This document shows positions 33,688 through 44,887 of a stretch of 64,000 nt of DNA, piece after piece. This DNA is from Nitrospinaceae bacterium. GTDB lineage: Bacteria; Nitrospinota; Nitrospinia; Nitrospinales; VA-1. Under the pieces are notes generated by a model. It had not been told where the DNA came from. It ran no database searches and saw only the letters and a program-made list of their open reading frames with translations. Numbering within the stretch: the first letter of the stretch is position 1; each line of letters opens with the position of its first letter. The DNA lies in the NCBI GenBank assembly GCA_029261655.1, contig JAJDAY010000010.1:124001-188000 (forward strand), given 5' to 3'. Position numbers and translations under genes: made by a program.

Positions 33688-34955
33688 TGGGCAAGGTCAT
33701 CGTACAGAAATACGGCGGAACGTCCGTTGGGTCCATTGACAAAATCAAACGGGTGGCGGAAAGAATCGCCGAAATCCGAAAATCAGGAAATGACGTTGTG
33801 GTGGTGGTCTCGGCCATGGCCGGGCAAACCGACCAGCTTCTGCAATTGGCGTGGCAGATTTCCGACCATCCCAAACAAAGGGAGGTGGATCTCCTGTTGT
33901 CGTCGGGGGAACGAATCTCTTGCGCGTTATTGACCATCGCTTTAAACGCCGTCGGCTGTGAAGCCGTTTCAATGACGGGGCGGCAGATCGGCCTGCAAAC
34001 CGACAACACGCATACCCGTGCCAGGATCAAGCAGATCGATGGGGGGCTATGCAAACGTTATCTTGAAGAACAAAAGGTCGTCGTCGTCGCCGGTTTCCAG
34101 GGGATCAACGAACACGGAGACGTGACCACGCTCGGACGCGGGGGTTCGGACACATCCGCTGTGGCTCTGGCTGTGGCCCTCAATGCCGAACAATGTGAAA
34201 TCTGCACCGATGTGGACGGAGTTTTTACCGCCGACCCAAGAATCGTTCCCGACGCACGCAAGCTTTCGACCATTTCGTATGATGAAATGCTCGAGATGTC
34301 GGGGTTGGGCGCCAAGGTTCTGCAACTTCGCTGTGTTGAATTCGCCAAAAAATTCAATATGCCTCTGATCGTGAGGTCTTCCTATAATAATAAACCAGGA
34401 ACCTTGATTTCCAGGGAGGATCCAAAAATGGAACAACCGGTTGTTTCCGGAATCATGTACGACAAAAACCAGGCCAAAATTACGGTCAAGGGAGTCCCCG
34501 ATCAACCGGGGATTGCCGCCAAATTGTTCAACGCGCTGGCTTCGGCCTCGGTTTCGGTGGACATGATCATCCAGAACATCAGCGAAGAAGGACACACCGA
34601 CATTTCATTCACGGTCACCACGGAACATCTGAAGGACGCGATGGCCGAAGTGAATAAAGTGAATGAGGAAATCAAAGCGGAAAAGATTACCCAGGATGCG
34701 GGTATCAGTAAAATCTCGATCGTGGGCGCTGGCATGCGCAGTCATTCCGGCATCGCGGCCCGCATGTTTGAAACACTCTCAAGAGAAAACATCAACATCC
34801 TGATGATCAGCACCTCGGAGATCAAGGTTTCCTGCATCATCGACGAAAAGTATACCGAGCAGGCCACACGCACCTTGCACGAAGCGTTTGACATGAAAAC
34901 AGCCCCGGTTGCGAATGCCGAGGGAAACCCTCAGGACTCTAAAATAAAAGTCTGA
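33687..34955 (+). CDS. lysC: Aspartate kinase
   Basis: 422 residues, monofunctional. The kinase domain (1-240) starts [20 protein letters not shown] and contains [19 protein letters not shown] and [14 protein letters not shown]. Two ACT domains follow (about 265-335, [20 protein letters not shown]; and 345-410, [19 protein letters not shown]), so feedback inhibition by lysine and/or threonine is expected. It catalyses the first step to lysine, methionine and threonine. The TAATG overlap with the ApgM-like gene and the 5-nt gap to cimA show a three-gene operon directed at threonine/isoleucine. Full length, confident. Confidence 0.96.
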   Translation: MGKVIVQKYGGTSVGSIDKIKRVAERIAEIRKSGNDVVVVVSAMAGQTDQLLQLAWQISDHPKQREVDLLLSSGERISCALLTIALNAVGCEAVSMTGRQIGLQTDNTHTRARIKQIDGGLCKRYLEEQKVVVVAGFQGINEHGDVTTLGRGGSDTSAVALAVALNAEQCEICTDVDGVFTADPRIVPDARKLSTISYDEMLEMSGLGAKVLQLRCVEFAKKFNMPLIVRSSYNNKPGTLISREDPKMEQPVVSGIMYDKNQAKITVKGVPDQPGIAAKLFNALASASVSVDMIIQNISEEGHTDISFTVTTEHLKDAMAEVNKVNEEIKAEKITQDAGISKISIVGAGMRSHSGIAARMFETLSRENINILMISTSEIKVSCIIDEKYTEQATRTLHEAFDMKTAPVANAEGNPQDSKIKV

Positions 34956-34960
34956 TAAAT

Positions 34961-36544
34961 ATGCGATCGATCACTCTATACGACACCACCCTCAGGGACG
35001 GTTCCCAATCGGAAGATATTTCCTTCACCGTTGAAGACAAGATCCGCATCGCTCATAAATTAGACGATTTGGGCGTTCACTATATTGAAGGCGGCTGGCC
35101 AGGGTCGAACCCGAAGGACATCGAATTTTTCAGGAAAGCCCGTCGCCTGACTTTCAAGCAGTCAAAAATCACGGCCTTTGGCAGTACCCGTTATCCGGGA
35201 AAAAGCGTTGAGAACGATGTCAATATCCAGCATCTGCTCGAGGCGGAAACGGATGCTGTGACCATTTTCGGCAAGTCCTGGGATCTGCATGTTCAGGATG
35301 CCCTGTCCACCAGTCAGGATGAAAACCTCAGGATGGTCACCGAAAGCCTGGCCTATCTTAAAAAGCATTGCGCTGAAGTGATGTTCGACGCAGAACATTT
35401 TTTTGACGGGTACAAATCCAACCCCGAATACGCAATGAAAGTTTTGCAGGAAGCCGAATCCGCCGGAGCCGATTGGATCATCCTCTGTGACACCAATGGC
35501 GGCTCGCTTCCCTGGGAGATCAGTGAGATATTTAACGCGGTCAAAAAATCGGTCCATATAAAACTGGGCATTCATTGCCATAACGACTCCGAACTGGCCG
35601 TCGCCAATTCCATCAAGGCCGTACAGGTCGGAGCTTCACAGGTGCAGGGGACGATCAATGGTCTCGGAGAACGTTGTGGAAACGCCAACCTCATCTCCAT
35701 CATTGCCAACCTGAAATTGAAAATGGGATTGGACTGTGTGACCGACAAACAAATGCAGAGCCTGAAGGGCGTTTCCGCCTTTGTGGACGAAATCGCCAAC
35801 CAGGATCACTGGAATCATCAACCGTATGTGGGGCAAAGCGCGTTTGCCCATAAGGGCGGAATTCATGTGGCGGCCATTCAGAAAAACCGGGCGACCTACG
35901 AACACATCGAGCCGGAAGCGGTTGGCAACTGGCAACGGATTCTGATCTCCGATCTTTCGGGAAAAAGTAACATTGTTTTCAAGGCCAAGGAATTTGGCAT
36001 CGACGTCGATGGCGGCGACCCTAAAGTAAAAAAAATTCTCAGCGATCTTAAAACTCTGGAAAACCTGGGCTATCAATACGAAGGCGCCGAAGGGTCGTTC
36101 GAGTTGTTGATGCACGACGCCCTGGGCGACAAGGAAGTTTTCTTTGAATTTATCGGTTTCCGCGTCATCGTGGAAAAACGCCAGGAAGACGAGGAACCTG
36201 TTACGGAAGCCACCGTAAAGATCAGAGTCAACGGAGTGCAGGAGGTCACGGCGGCGGAAGGAACCGGCCCGGTCGATGCGCTTGACCGTGCCATCAAAAA
36301 AGCGTTGACCAAGTTTTACCCCGAACTGGAAGAAGTCAATTTGCTCGACTATAAAGTGAGAATCCTCGATGAAAAAAAAGGCACGCGCTCGAAAATCCGT
36401 GTCCTGGTGGAATCCGGCGATCATCATTCCAAATGGGGAACCGTCGGCGTGTCGGAAAATATCATCGAAGCCAGCTGGCAGGCACTGATCGACAGCCTGG
36501 AATACAAACTCAACACGTTTTCAAAAAAGAACCCGGCCTCCTGA
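34961..36544 (+). CDS. cimA: (R)-citramalate synthase
   Basis: 527 residues. The N-terminal aldolase-type TIM barrel starts [20 protein letters not shown], has the metal-binding [15 protein letters not shown], and [21 protein letters not shown] LeuA-type allosteric domain fills about 390-520. It joins pyruvate and acetyl-CoA to make citramalate, the threonine-independent entry to isoleucine. The stretch [13 protein letters not shown] distinguishes this longer CimA type from isopropylmalate synthase. It sits in one operon with lysC. It ends 37 nt before the convergent glnE stop. Confidence 0.94.
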   Translation: MRSITLYDTTLRDGSQSEDISFTVEDKIRIAHKLDDLGVHYIEGGWPGSNPKDIEFFRKARRLTFKQSKITAFGSTRYPGKSVENDVNIQHLLEAETDAVTIFGKSWDLHVQDALSTSQDENLRMVTESLAYLKKHCAEVMFDAEHFFDGYKSNPEYAMKVLQEAESAGADWIILCDTNGGSLPWEISEIFNAVKKSVHIKLGIHCHNDSELAVANSIKAVQVGASQVQGTINGLGERCGNANLISIIANLKLKMGLDCVTDKQMQSLKGVSAFVDEIANQDHWNHQPYVGQSAFAHKGGIHVAAIQKNRATYEHIEPEAVGNWQRILISDLSGKSNIVFKAKEFGIDVDGGDPKVKKILSDLKTLENLGYQYEGAEGSFELLMHDALGDKEVFFEFIGFRVIVEKRQEDEEPVTEATVKIRVNGVQEVTAAEGTGPVDALDRAIKKALTKFYPELEEVNLLDYKVRILDEKKGTRSKIRVLVESGDHHSKWGTVGVSENIIEASWQALIDSLEYKLNTFSKKNPAS

Positions 36545-36581
36545 TTTCAGGTGTGCGCCCATCCTTTGCGGGCGTCTTCCG

Positions 36582-39500
36582 CTACAGCGCCGTTCTCAGC
36601 CAGGTGTCCAGCATTTTCCGATAAAATTCCCGGACCCGTCGGGTGGTGGTGTCGTAATCCTGCATGAGAAGTTCGGCGGGTTGGCGGATCCCGTCTTCTT
36701 CATACCCCAATAGCCTGGCCACCACTCCCCGGGAATCTTTGTCTTTAGGGATATGGCTGGATGCCGAAGGTTTGATAAGGCGTAAAGCGCACTCAAGGTT
36801 TCTGAGAAACAAATAGTTCTCAAGCATTTGATCGGCGGATGTCTGATCCAGAATTCCATAAGCGGAAACGACATTGATGATTTCCGGCATGTTCGTGCGT
36901 CTGAGTTTTGGATTCTGATATCCATGCATCATTTGCAGAATCTGCAAAATAAACTCGATGTCCACCAGCCCGCCGAACCCCAACTTGATATTTTTGCCTT
37001 TTTTAGATTCGTGGGCCAGTTCCTTTTCCATTCGTTCCCGCAACCTGGAAACTTCTATCAACGATCCATAGTCTAATTTTTTCTGGTAAGTGAATTTATG
37101 GGCAACCGCAAGAAATTTATCCCCCAACTTTGGGTTGCCCGCGACAAACCGGGCTCGTGTCATCGCTTGTCGTTCCCAGATTTTGGCGCGGGTTTTAAAA
37201 TATTCTTCATAACCCGTTACCGAAAGCACCAAATCACCCCGACTGCCTTCCGGTCTTAGGTCGGTGTCCACCTTATAGGCATAACCCGCGGGCGTTACCT
37301 CTGAAGTGAGTTCATAAATCAGCCGGGAAATTTTCACGTAATGATCGACCAACTCGACTCCGTAAAGCGTCCCTTCCTTATTGTCAGGTTCGTCGTAAAC
37401 AAAGACGATGTCCAGATCCGAGCCGAAATTGAGTTCCCGTCCTCCAAGTTTACCCAGACCAAAAATGGCAAAATCATCGGGAAGAGTTTGTGATGAGTTT
37501 GCGTTCAATTCTTTAAAGGCCAGGTCGGTCACGATTTGCAGATATAAATCCGCAAGCGTTGAAAGGTCAGCCAACGTTCCCATCAGATCCGCTTGCTTGA
37601 CGAGATAGCGAATGCCGATTCTAAGCTCCTCTCCATGCTTGAACCGGCGCAAAGCGTTTTTTTTCGCTGGGAGATCCTCGCACGATTTTAAAATTCTTTG
37701 CCAGTCCTCGTTGGTTTTTTTCGGAGCTTTGTACCGGTAAATGGATTCTAAATTTAAAAAAATTTCGATCAGGTCGGGTTGCTTTATCAATGTTTCAGAA
37801 AGCAGATCACTGCTCCCGAACAAAATGAGCAAAAGTTCCAACAGTTTGTTCGAGGAGTTGAACAGGGATATATAAGCTTCCCTGGAGCCGCAGGCTTCGA
37901 TAAATTTGACAAGATTGTCGATCGCCGAATCGGGTCTTGGAACTTTCCCGCTCAGTTTCAAAATGGCGGGAAGGACCGCATAAAACTCCTGAATACTTTT
38001 TTCTGTGGGGTGAGAAAATTGCGGGCCGTCCCGCAATAAAGCCAGAAAACGGGCCACACGTTTTGTATCGGAAAATCCGTTGGCGAGCAAATGTTCCTCA
38101 GAAAGAAGTTCCGTCGTTAATGATTGGCGTTCGATTTCCCGGGAGGCGATTTGCGCTGTTTCCTGTCTTTTTCCCTCAACAAAAAGATTGGCAAACATAT
38201 TGCCGACAAACTCGGTGTGGTGACTGAATTCGCCCATCAACCGCTTGACCCGCAAGCTGGGGCTGTCCGCATCCAGCTGCATCTTGCGGGCCAGAACCGC
38301 CAGCTGGGCTTCATCATCCGGTAACACGTGGGTTTGCAGGCCAAAAGATATTTGCACCCGGTTTTCCAGATTGCGTAAAAAAATGTACGCCTGTTTCAGG
38401 TTTTTATAGTCATCCAGAGTCAAATATTCACATTCCCGTAATCGGTCCATGATCTTCAAGGTCGGTATCACCCGTAAACTCTTGTCCCTGCCTCCGAACA
38501 AAAGCTGATACGCCTGGACAATGAATTCGACTTCACGGATACCGCCAAAACCCAGTTTGATGTCGCCCCTGCCGATTTTTTTGGTTTTAATGCTGGCGTT
38601 GATTTTATCTTTCATTGATTTGATTTCTTCGATGGCCGAGAAATCCAGACTGCGCCTGTAAATGAAAGGAGACAGGAGGAAAAAAAAATCCTCTCCAAGC
38701 GGAATACTCCCTGCGCAGACACGGGCTTTGATGAGAGCCTGCCTTTCCCAGGTCCGTCCCCAGGACTGATAATATACTTCGCAACTGGTCAGGGAGTTGA
38801 CAACCTCTCCACTTCGCCCTTCCGGGCGAAGATCCAGGTCCACGCGAAATACGTTGCCGTCGGCGGTGATTTCGTGAATTGTTTTCGTGACCAACTGCGC
38901 AAGCTTGGTGAAATATTCGTGATTGCTGATGCGGATAAAATTTTCATCTCCGGGTTTCAGAGAACGGGTCTCCCCCTTGCTGGATGAGTATATATAGATG
39001 AGATCAATGTCGGAACTGAAGTTGAGTTCCTGCCCGCCCAGCTTGCCCATCCCAAGAATCGTGAACTCGCATTGTTTCCAGTTTTCCTCTGCATCCTGAT
39101 AAAATGGAATGCCGTATTTATCTTTTAATATCTGGTCGGCGTATTCATAAGCGATTTGCAGGCACACATCGGCCAGGTTTGATATGTCCAAAACTGTTTC
39201 CTGCATACCCGCTTTTCCCAGTAAATCGCGCAATCCGATGCGGATGTATTCTCTTTTTTTGAAGCGTCGCAAAAGACCCGGAGTCTTCCCTGAATTATAT
39301 TGCCCTTGGGCCAGTTCATGAAAATCCCGGGTGAGGGCGTCCATCGACCGGGCTTTGTTTAGAATGTCAGGGTGTTTTAACCAGTCAAAATAGGCGGGTT
39401 CTTTGAGCAGAGAGTCTGTCAGGATTTGACTGCCGGAAAAAAGAACCACCAGGGCTTCCAGAAGATCGGGGTTTTCCGCCAGGAAAGTGTACAGATAATT

Positions 39501-39764
39501 TTTATCAAAAATCTTTTCCGCAAACCGTTCCAAATTGGTGAGCGCAAGATCCGCGTTGTAAGATATGGAAAAACCCTTAAAAAGCGCTGGAAAAAATTCT
39601 GGAATCAGATCCTTAAAACCTGCCTGGCGGGACAAAGCCAAGAGGGTTTTCCAGGCCTTTTCGGTGTCCTCGAATCCGCAATTTTTAAGGACCCCATCGC
39701 ATTCGGCGTCACACGCCTGGCCGTTATATATGGATTGAAAAAATTTCGCCTGGATATTATTCAT
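36582..39764 (-). CDS. glnE: Bifunctional glutamine synthetase adenylyltransferase / adenylyl-removing enzyme
   Basis: 1060 residues. Two nucleotidyltransferase domains carry the expected metal motifs: LNFSSDIDLIYIYS near residue 250 (adenylyl-removing half) and LNFGSDLDIVFVYDE near 780 (adenylylating half). Each is preceded by GMGKLGGQE or GLGKLGGRE. Each is followed by a helical GlnD_UR_UTase-like region (RLRECEYLTLDDYKNLKQAY; FLRNLECALRLIKPSASSHI). It switches glutamine synthetase off and on in response to PII and glutamine. Its target glnA and the PII gene lie within 6 kb on the same strand. ATG 39764 has no good ribosome site. Confidence 0.95.
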   Translation of the reverse strand: MNNIQAKFFQSIYNGQACDAECDGVLKNCGFEDTEKAWKTLLALSRQAGFKDLIPEFFPALFKGFSISYNADLALTNLERFAEKIFDKNYLYTFLAENPDLLEALVVLFSGSQILTDSLLKEPAYFDWLKHPDILNKARSMDALTRDFHELAQGQYNSGKTPGLLRRFKKREYIRIGLRDLLGKAGMQETVLDISNLADVCLQIAYEYADQILKDKYGIPFYQDAEENWKQCEFTILGMGKLGGQELNFSSDIDLIYIYSSSKGETRSLKPGDENFIRISNHEYFTKLAQLVTKTIHEITADGNVFRVDLDLRPEGRSGEVVNSLTSCEVYYQSWGRTWERQALIKARVCAGSIPLGEDFFFLLSPFIYRRSLDFSAIEEIKSMKDKINASIKTKKIGRGDIKLGFGGIREVEFIVQAYQLLFGGRDKSLRVIPTLKIMDRLRECEYLTLDDYKNLKQAYIFLRNLENRVQISFGLQTHVLPDDEAQLAVLARKMQLDADSPSLRVKRLMGEFSHHTEFVGNMFANLFVEGKRQETAQIASREIERQSLTTELLSEEHLLANGFSDTKRVARFLALLRDGPQFSHPTEKSIQEFYAVLPAILKLSGKVPRPDSAIDNLVKFIEACGSREAYISLFNSSNKLLELLLILFGSSDLLSETLIKQPDLIEIFLNLESIYRYKAPKKTNEDWQRILKSCEDLPAKKNALRRFKHGEELRIGIRYLVKQADLMGTLADLSTLADLYLQIVTDLAFKELNANSSQTLPDDFAIFGLGKLGGRELNFGSDLDIVFVYDEPDNKEGTLYGVELVDHYVKISRLIYELTSEVTPAGYAYKVDTDLRPEGSRGDLVLSVTGYEEYFKTRAKIWERQAMTRARFVAGNPKLGDKFLAVAHKFTYQKKLDYGSLIEVSRLRERMEKELAHESKKGKNIKLGFGGLVDIEFILQILQMMHGYQNPKLRRTNMPEIINVVSAYGILDQTSADQMLENYLFLRNLECALRLIKPSASSHIPKDKDSRGVVARLLGYEEDGIRQPAELLMQDYDTTTRRVREFYRKMLDTWLRTAL

Positions 39765-39822
39765 GAAATAACAGGGGCTAAAAAACCGGATGGATAGGGA
39801 TGAAAGAGCGAATTCCAGGCGT

Positions 39823-40611
39823 TCAAGTCAGCTCTCCTTTAAACACAGTCACCGCCTGACCGCCCAGGAGAACGCGGTCTCCTTTCAGGGCTACCCTGAC
39901 GACTCCCCCACGCAAAGACGCCTGATAACCCACCATTTCCTGCTTGTTCAGGCGGGTTGCCCAAAATGGCCCCAAACTGCAATGAGCGGATCCTGTCACC
40001 GGGTCTTCGTCGATCCCCGCTCCCGGAGCGAAAAAACGGGAAACAAAATCGTATTTTGATGAATCTGCCCGACTGGTCACAATGATCCCTCTGACAGGAA
40101 ACGTTTTGAGCGTTTTTAAATCCGGTTGCAGGTCGCGGATTATTTTTTCACTTTCCACCTCAACCAGATAATCGGTTCCATCCCAGCCGATGAACTTTTC
40201 ATCCACCCCCAAAGCTTCGGCCAAACCCTTTGGCAAAGAAATGCTTTCAATCGTATTCGCCGGGAAGTCCAGCTCGATCCACTCTCCTTCAAGGCGTGCC
40301 GTTAGCAAACCGCTTCGGGTGTTGAAACGGGCGGGTTGGCTTGTCTGTAAAACGCCTTCTTCCCAGAGCGCATGCGCGCTTGCCAAGGTGGCGTGTCCGC
40401 AAAGGTCCACCTCCGTAACCGGTGTGAACCAGCGCAGGTCGAACAGGCCGGAGTCTGGAACGAGAAAAGCGGTTTCCGATAGATTCATTTCGCGGGCGAT
40501 ATCCTGCATCCAGTTTTCGTTGGCAGGTTTGTCTAAAATACAAACCGCCGCCGGATTTCCCTTGAAAGGTTCGCTCGTGAAAGCGTCTACCTGAAAAATT
40601 TTTTGTGTCAT
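39823..40611 (-). CDS. PhzF-family isomerase
   Basis: 262 residues with the two-fold PhzF architecture. The N-terminal IFQVDAFTSEPFKGNPAAVC is the family signature. The catalytic glutamate is in MNLSETAFLV, and substrate-loop motifs LRWFTPVTEVDLCGHATLAS and DEDPVTGSAHCSLGPFW are intact. PhzF proteins act as diaminopimelate-epimerase-like isomerases, and most have no proven substrate. There is no phenazine cluster here. It lies between glnE and glnA on the same strand, separated from glnA by a strong terminator, so it is probably a separate unit. Confidence 0.9.
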   Translation of the reverse strand: MTQKIFQVDAFTSEPFKGNPAAVCILDKPANENWMQDIAREMNLSETAFLVPDSGLFDLRWFTPVTEVDLCGHATLASAHALWEEGVLQTSQPARFNTRSGLLTARLEGEWIELDFPANTIESISLPKGLAEALGVDEKFIGWDGTDYLVEVESEKIIRDLQPDLKTLKTFPVRGIIVTSRADSSKYDFVSRFFAPGAGIDEDPVTGSAHCSLGPFWATRLNKQEMVGYQASLRGGVVRVALKGDRVLLGGQAVTVFKGELT

Positions 40612-40650
40612 TTTTTATCTGGCCCAAATAAGCCTTATTGGAAATTCAAC

Positions 40651-40686
40651 CAAAAGAAAAGCCCCCTGGGAAATACCCAAGGGGCC
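40651..40686 (-). terminator. Intrinsic terminator of glnA
   Basis: On the minus strand a hairpin of GCCCCTTGGG with CCCAGGGGGC around a 5-nt loop (40661-40685; one mismatch in ten pairs) is followed by TTTTCTTTT. It stands 34 nt after the glnA stop codon. Confidence 0.85.
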
Positions 40687-40719
40687 AGACGTTTTAAAAA
40701 CCCAGACAAGGGAACAACC

Positions 40720-42132
40720 TCAAGCGTCGTAGTACATATGAAATTCCAACGGATGCGGCCGCAACCTGAGAGGAGCGATCTCCTTTTCTCTTTTGTACTC
40801 GATCCATTGATCGATGACATCCTGAGTGAAAACGTCGCCCTTTAAAAGAAAATCATGATCTTCTTCCAAAGCATTCAACGCCTCGTCAAGCGAGTGGGGG
40901 AGGGTGGGGATATCCGCAAGCTCTTCCGGCCCCAGGGCGTAGATGTCCTTATCCAACGGTTCGCCGGGGTCGATTTTATTTTCAATCCCGTCCAGCCCCG
41001 CCATGAGCATGACGGCAAAAGCCAGATAGCCGTTGCAGGAAGGGTCCGGATAGCGGACTTCCACACGCTTGGCCTTTGGGCTTGGAGAATACATTGGAAT
41101 GCGGCAGGCCGCGCTCCGGTTACGGCTGGAATAAGCCAGGTTCACCGGCGCTTCAAAACCAGGGACCAGTCGTTTGTAGGAATTGGTGGTTGGCCCGGTA
41201 AACGCACAAATGGCGCGAGAATGTTTCAGGATGCCGCCAATGTAGTGTAGCCCCGTTTCACTGAAACCGGCATAGCCGTTGCCCGCGAAAAGAGGTTTGC
41301 CGCCTTTCCAGACACTCTGATGGACGTGCATGCCTGTGCCATTATCACCGTACAGGGGTTTGGGCATGAAGGTTGCGGTTTTGCCGTGTCTTTTGGCGAC
41401 GTTTTTAACAATGTATTTGTACCATTGCAAGTTATCCGCGCACTTGACCAGAGATGAAAACCGCATGGCGATTTCGTTCTGCCCGCCGGTGGCGACTTCG
41501 TGATGGTGGCATTCCATCGACATTCCCACTTGTTCCATCAACAACATCATTTCAGAACGCATGTCCTGAAAGGTGTCGGAGGGAGAAACCGGAAAATAAC
41601 CTTCTTTGTGTCGGGGTTTGTGGCCGAGGTTTGGGCCTTCATCCCGGCCGGTATTCCAGCTACCTTCTACGGAATCCACCTCGTAAAACGAATGGTTCGA
41701 GGCAAGGTCATAGCGCACGTCGTCGAATATGAAAAATTCCGCTTCGGGACCAAAATAAGCGGTGTCGCCAATGCCTGTGGACAGGAGATAAGCCTCGGCT
41801 TTTTGCGCGATATTTCTGGGATCGCGGGTGTATTTTTCCTTGGTGATCGGGTCCACGATGTTACAAAGCATGCTGATGGTTGGAATTTCCATGAAGGGGT
41901 CCATGACCGCCGTCGCGGGATCCGGGATGACCAACATGTCACTGGCATTGATCGCCTGCCACCCACGGACGCTGGAACCGTCAAACCCCAGCCCCTCTTC
42001 AAACAGGTGTTCTTCCAACTCACTCATGGGAACAGAAAAATGTTGCCAGGTACCCAAAAGGTCCATGAATTTCATATCCAGAATTCGAGCATTGTTTTTC
42101 TTCGCCAAATCAACTGCTTCTTTTGGGGTCAC
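40720..42132 (-). CDS. glnA: Type I glutamine synthetase
   Basis: 470 residues from GTG 42132, picked because AAAGGAG lies 6 nt upstream and the protein then starts (V/M)TPKEAVDL like its homologues; a TTG six codons earlier overlaps that ribosome site. Motifs: [14 protein letters not shown], the ATP-site region [19 protein letters not shown], and [11 protein letters not shown]. The adenylylation tyrosine is present in [11 protein letters not shown] (about residue 398), matching the nearby glnE. It makes glutamine from glutamate, ammonium and ATP. It is 206 nt downstream of glnB, probably in one sigma-54-linked transcript. Confidence 0.96.
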   Translation of the reverse strand: MTPKEAVDLAKKNNARILDMKFMDLLGTWQHFSVPMSELEEHLFEEGLGFDGSSVRGWQAINASDMLVIPDPATAVMDPFMEIPTISMLCNIVDPITKEKYTRDPRNIAQKAEAYLLSTGIGDTAYFGPEAEFFIFDDVRYDLASNHSFYEVDSVEGSWNTGRDEGPNLGHKPRHKEGYFPVSPSDTFQDMRSEMMLLMEQVGMSMECHHHEVATGGQNEIAMRFSSLVKCADNLQWYKYIVKNVAKRHGKTATFMPKPLYGDNGTGMHVHQSVWKGGKPLFAGNGYAGFSETGLHYIGGILKHSRAICAFTGPTTNSYKRLVPGFEAPVNLAYSSRNRSAACRIPMYSPSPKAKRVEVRYPDPSCNGYLAFAVMLMAGLDGIENKIDPGEPLDKDIYALGPEELADIPTLPHSLDEALNALEEDHDFLLKGDVFTQDVIDQWIEYKREKEIAPLRLRPHPLEFHMYYDA

Positions 42133-42294
42133 TGAAAGCTCCTTTCCCAAGTTATTTAAAACTTTGAATGTGTTCGTGGGTCGTTAACGAAATAATTACA
42201 AAGCCCCGCCAGGGCGGGTTTATTGTTACCGCAAACGGGTTTTAAACCCTTTAGCTTGTGCTGCGGACGTTCATTAAACTGTTTGGTTTATGAC

Positions 42295-42334
42295 TATGGA
42301 AAATACCGCATTTTCCATAAAACGGCAAGCGCCG
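42295..42334. promoter_or_regulatory. Hairpins in the glnB-glnA intergenic region
   Basis: TATGGAAAAT at 42295-42304 and ATTTTCCATA at 42310-42319 are exact inverted copies with a 5-nt loop. Just before it in the glnB reading direction a short CGGC-GCTT-GCCG stem (42323-42334) is followed by TTTTAT. Together they could attenuate transcription from glnB into glnA or protect the glnB message. A further GC-rich stem lies near 42215-42231. Confidence 0.5.
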
Positions 42335-42338
42335 CCTT

Positions 42339-43052
<714 letters not shown>

Positions 43053-43706
43053 TCATGCACTTTCCAAGGTCAGTTGATTCAGGATATTTTCCAGTTCCAG
43101 TTGTTTTTCCTTAAGCAAATCCCCCTCAAGACGGCGGGGTACCTCAAGAGGCGCACCGGTATTCACCGTGCATCTGGTAAAGGGAATGGGGAGAACAAAC
43201 CGGTCCCAACTGTTAAAAATCCATTTACGCCTGGCATCGAAGGATATTGGAACCACGGGAGCTCCGGTGATCCCGGCAATTTGCAACAGCCCTGGTTGAA
43301 CTTTGTGACAGGGGCCTCTGGAACCGTCCGCAATGATGGCGACCCGGCCCTCACGCCTGAGCACTTTAATGAGAGACCGGGCAGAGGGCACTGCGTTTTT
43401 GTAAGAGGAGCCGCGGATCACGGAGTATCCCACCAACTGTCCCAAACGGGCCAGAATGTCGCCATCCCCACTGGGACTGATCAATAAATAAAAATCGGTG
43501 ATTTTACGACAATGGTAGAAAAGGTAGAAAATTCGGCCGTGCCACAGGGTCAGGACAAATTTCCCCTTGAGGCTCCTGAGATGTTTTTCCCCATCCGGAT
43601 TTTTGTGGCGCACCCCAAGGGTGAGACACCAGACCTTGAACACGCCAAACAACAGGTAGGGGATCACAAAATTATTGAGAAACTTTTTCATTTTCAGCTC
43701 GCTCAT
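43053..43706 (-). CDS. DUF374-type lysophospholipid/lipid A acyltransferase
   Basis: 217 residues. FVLTLWHGRIFYLFYHCR contains the histidine of the acyltransferase site, SPSGDGDILARLGQLVGYSV follows, and IIADGSRGPCHKVQPGLLQI is the second conserved block of DUF374. A hydrophobic N-terminus suggests inner-membrane attachment. An ATG at 43691 (MKKFLNNFVI) is a possible alternative to 43706; both lie inside the 3-prime end of lpxB. It is the last gene of the lipid A operon, so it may add a fatty acyl chain to a lipid A precursor (inference from position). Confidence 0.85.
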   Translation of the reverse strand: MSELKMKKFLNNFVIPYLLFGVFKVWCLTLGVRHKNPDGEKHLRSLKGKFVLTLWHGRIFYLFYHCRKITDFYLLISPSGDGDILARLGQLVGYSVIRGSSYKNAVPSARSLIKVLRREGRVAIIADGSRGPCHKVQPGLLQIAGITGAPVVPISFDARRKWIFNSWDRFVLPIPFTRCTVNTGAPLEVPRRLEGDLLKEKQLELENILNQLTLESA

Positions 43707-44844
43707 CGAGATATCGGCAAATGCTTTGAGCCACGCGATTCATGACCCCGGGTTCGCCCAAAGACGCGCGAATTTTTAACAGCCGCGTTCTCACAGCTTG
43801 CAAGCGTTCGGGATTGTTGAGATGCAGGAGGGCTTCTCTTGCGATATTGTCAGGCGTCGCGTCGCCCTGAATCAATTCAGGAACCACGCGTTCCTCCGCG
43901 ACGATATTGACCAGCCCGATCATTTCCGTATCAATCAGGATTCGGGCCAGAAAATAAGTGAAGGCTTTGAGTTTATAAATGATGACCATGGGGCAACCTA
44001 AAATCCCCGCCTCCAGAGTGGCGGACCCGGACGCGACGATCATAAAATCACAACAATTCATCACATCATAAGTTTTGTCCGCGATCAGACGAATGTTTAA
44101 GGGATTGTCTTTTAAAAGCTGACGGATGTTTTCAGGGTCGATGGTGTCCGCAACCGGAAGGATGAACTGACAGTCGCCCAGTTCATGTTTAATTTTTTCC
44201 GCCGCTTCCAGCATGATCTTTAAAAGGGAATTAATTTCGTTTTTTCGGCTGCCTGGAAGCAGGCCGATGATTTTCTGGTCTGACTTCAAATCAAATTCCT
44301 TGAGGGCGTCCGCTTTTTCCATCGAAGGATGAACCTTGTCCGCAAAGGGGTGTCCCAGAAATTCCGCGTCGACACCGGCCTTTCGGTACATACTTTCCTC
44401 AAAGGGCAGGACCACAAACATACGGTTGACTGTCTTTCGGATTTGGTGGATGCGTCCCTTGCGCCAGGCCCAGATTTGCGGGCTGATAAAATAAAAAACC
44501 GGGACCCCTGTCCGCTCGCACAATCGGGCCAGCCGCAGGTTCAGGGTGGGGTAATCGATGAGGATGGCGGCGTCATAAGCGCCGGACGAAATTTCCCGGG
44601 TGAGCGTGCGGTAAACTTTTAAATAATGCGGCAACTCCTCGAGAAGTTCGATGGCTCCCACAGCCCCCATTCTTTCAATATCAAAAAACGTGTCCACGCC
44701 TTCGGAGCGCATTTTTTTCCCACCCATGCCGAAAAACCGGAACCCAGGCCGAAGTTCTTTCAAGGCCTCGACCAGATGACTTCCGTGCAGGTCTCCTGAG
44801 GCTTCACCCGCCACAATGAGAAGACGTAACGATTTATTATTCAT
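43672..44844 (-). CDS. lpxB: Lipid A disaccharide synthase
   Basis: 390 residues of the GT19 family. It joins UDP-diacylglucosamine and lipid X. The N-terminal LLIVAGEASGDLHGSHLVEA is the defining motif, with FFGMGGKKMRSEGV, IDYPTLNLRLARLCERTGVP and YFISPQIWAWRKGRI following. The nucleotide-binding half has LLPGSRKNEI and VASGSATLEAGILGCPMV. It overlaps the acyltransferase gene by 35 nt and follows lpxI by 43 nt. Confidence 0.95.
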   Translation of the reverse strand: MNNKSLRLLIVAGEASGDLHGSHLVEALKELRPGFRFFGMGGKKMRSEGVDTFFDIERMGAVGAIELLEELPHYLKVYRTLTREISSGAYDAAILIDYPTLNLRLARLCERTGVPVFYFISPQIWAWRKGRIHQIRKTVNRMFVVLPFEESMYRKAGVDAEFLGHPFADKVHPSMEKADALKEFDLKSDQKIIGLLPGSRKNEINSLLKIMLEAAEKIKHELGDCQFILPVADTIDPENIRQLLKDNPLNIRLIADKTYDVMNCCDFMIVASGSATLEAGILGCPMVIIYKLKAFTYFLARILIDTEMIGLVNIVAEERVVPELIQGDATPDNIAREALLHLNNPERLQAVRTRLLKIRASLGEPGVMNRVAQSICRYLDERAENEKVSQ

Positions 44845-44887
44845 TCAAATTCATTGGGAATTAAGAAAAACAGCGGGGAGTGACCGG

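Noticed and set aside
36556-36574. CGCCC/GGGCG hairpin between the convergent cimA and glnE stops as a bidirectional terminator
   Set aside because: Only five pairs with a 9-nt loop and no T-run on either strand; too weak to call.
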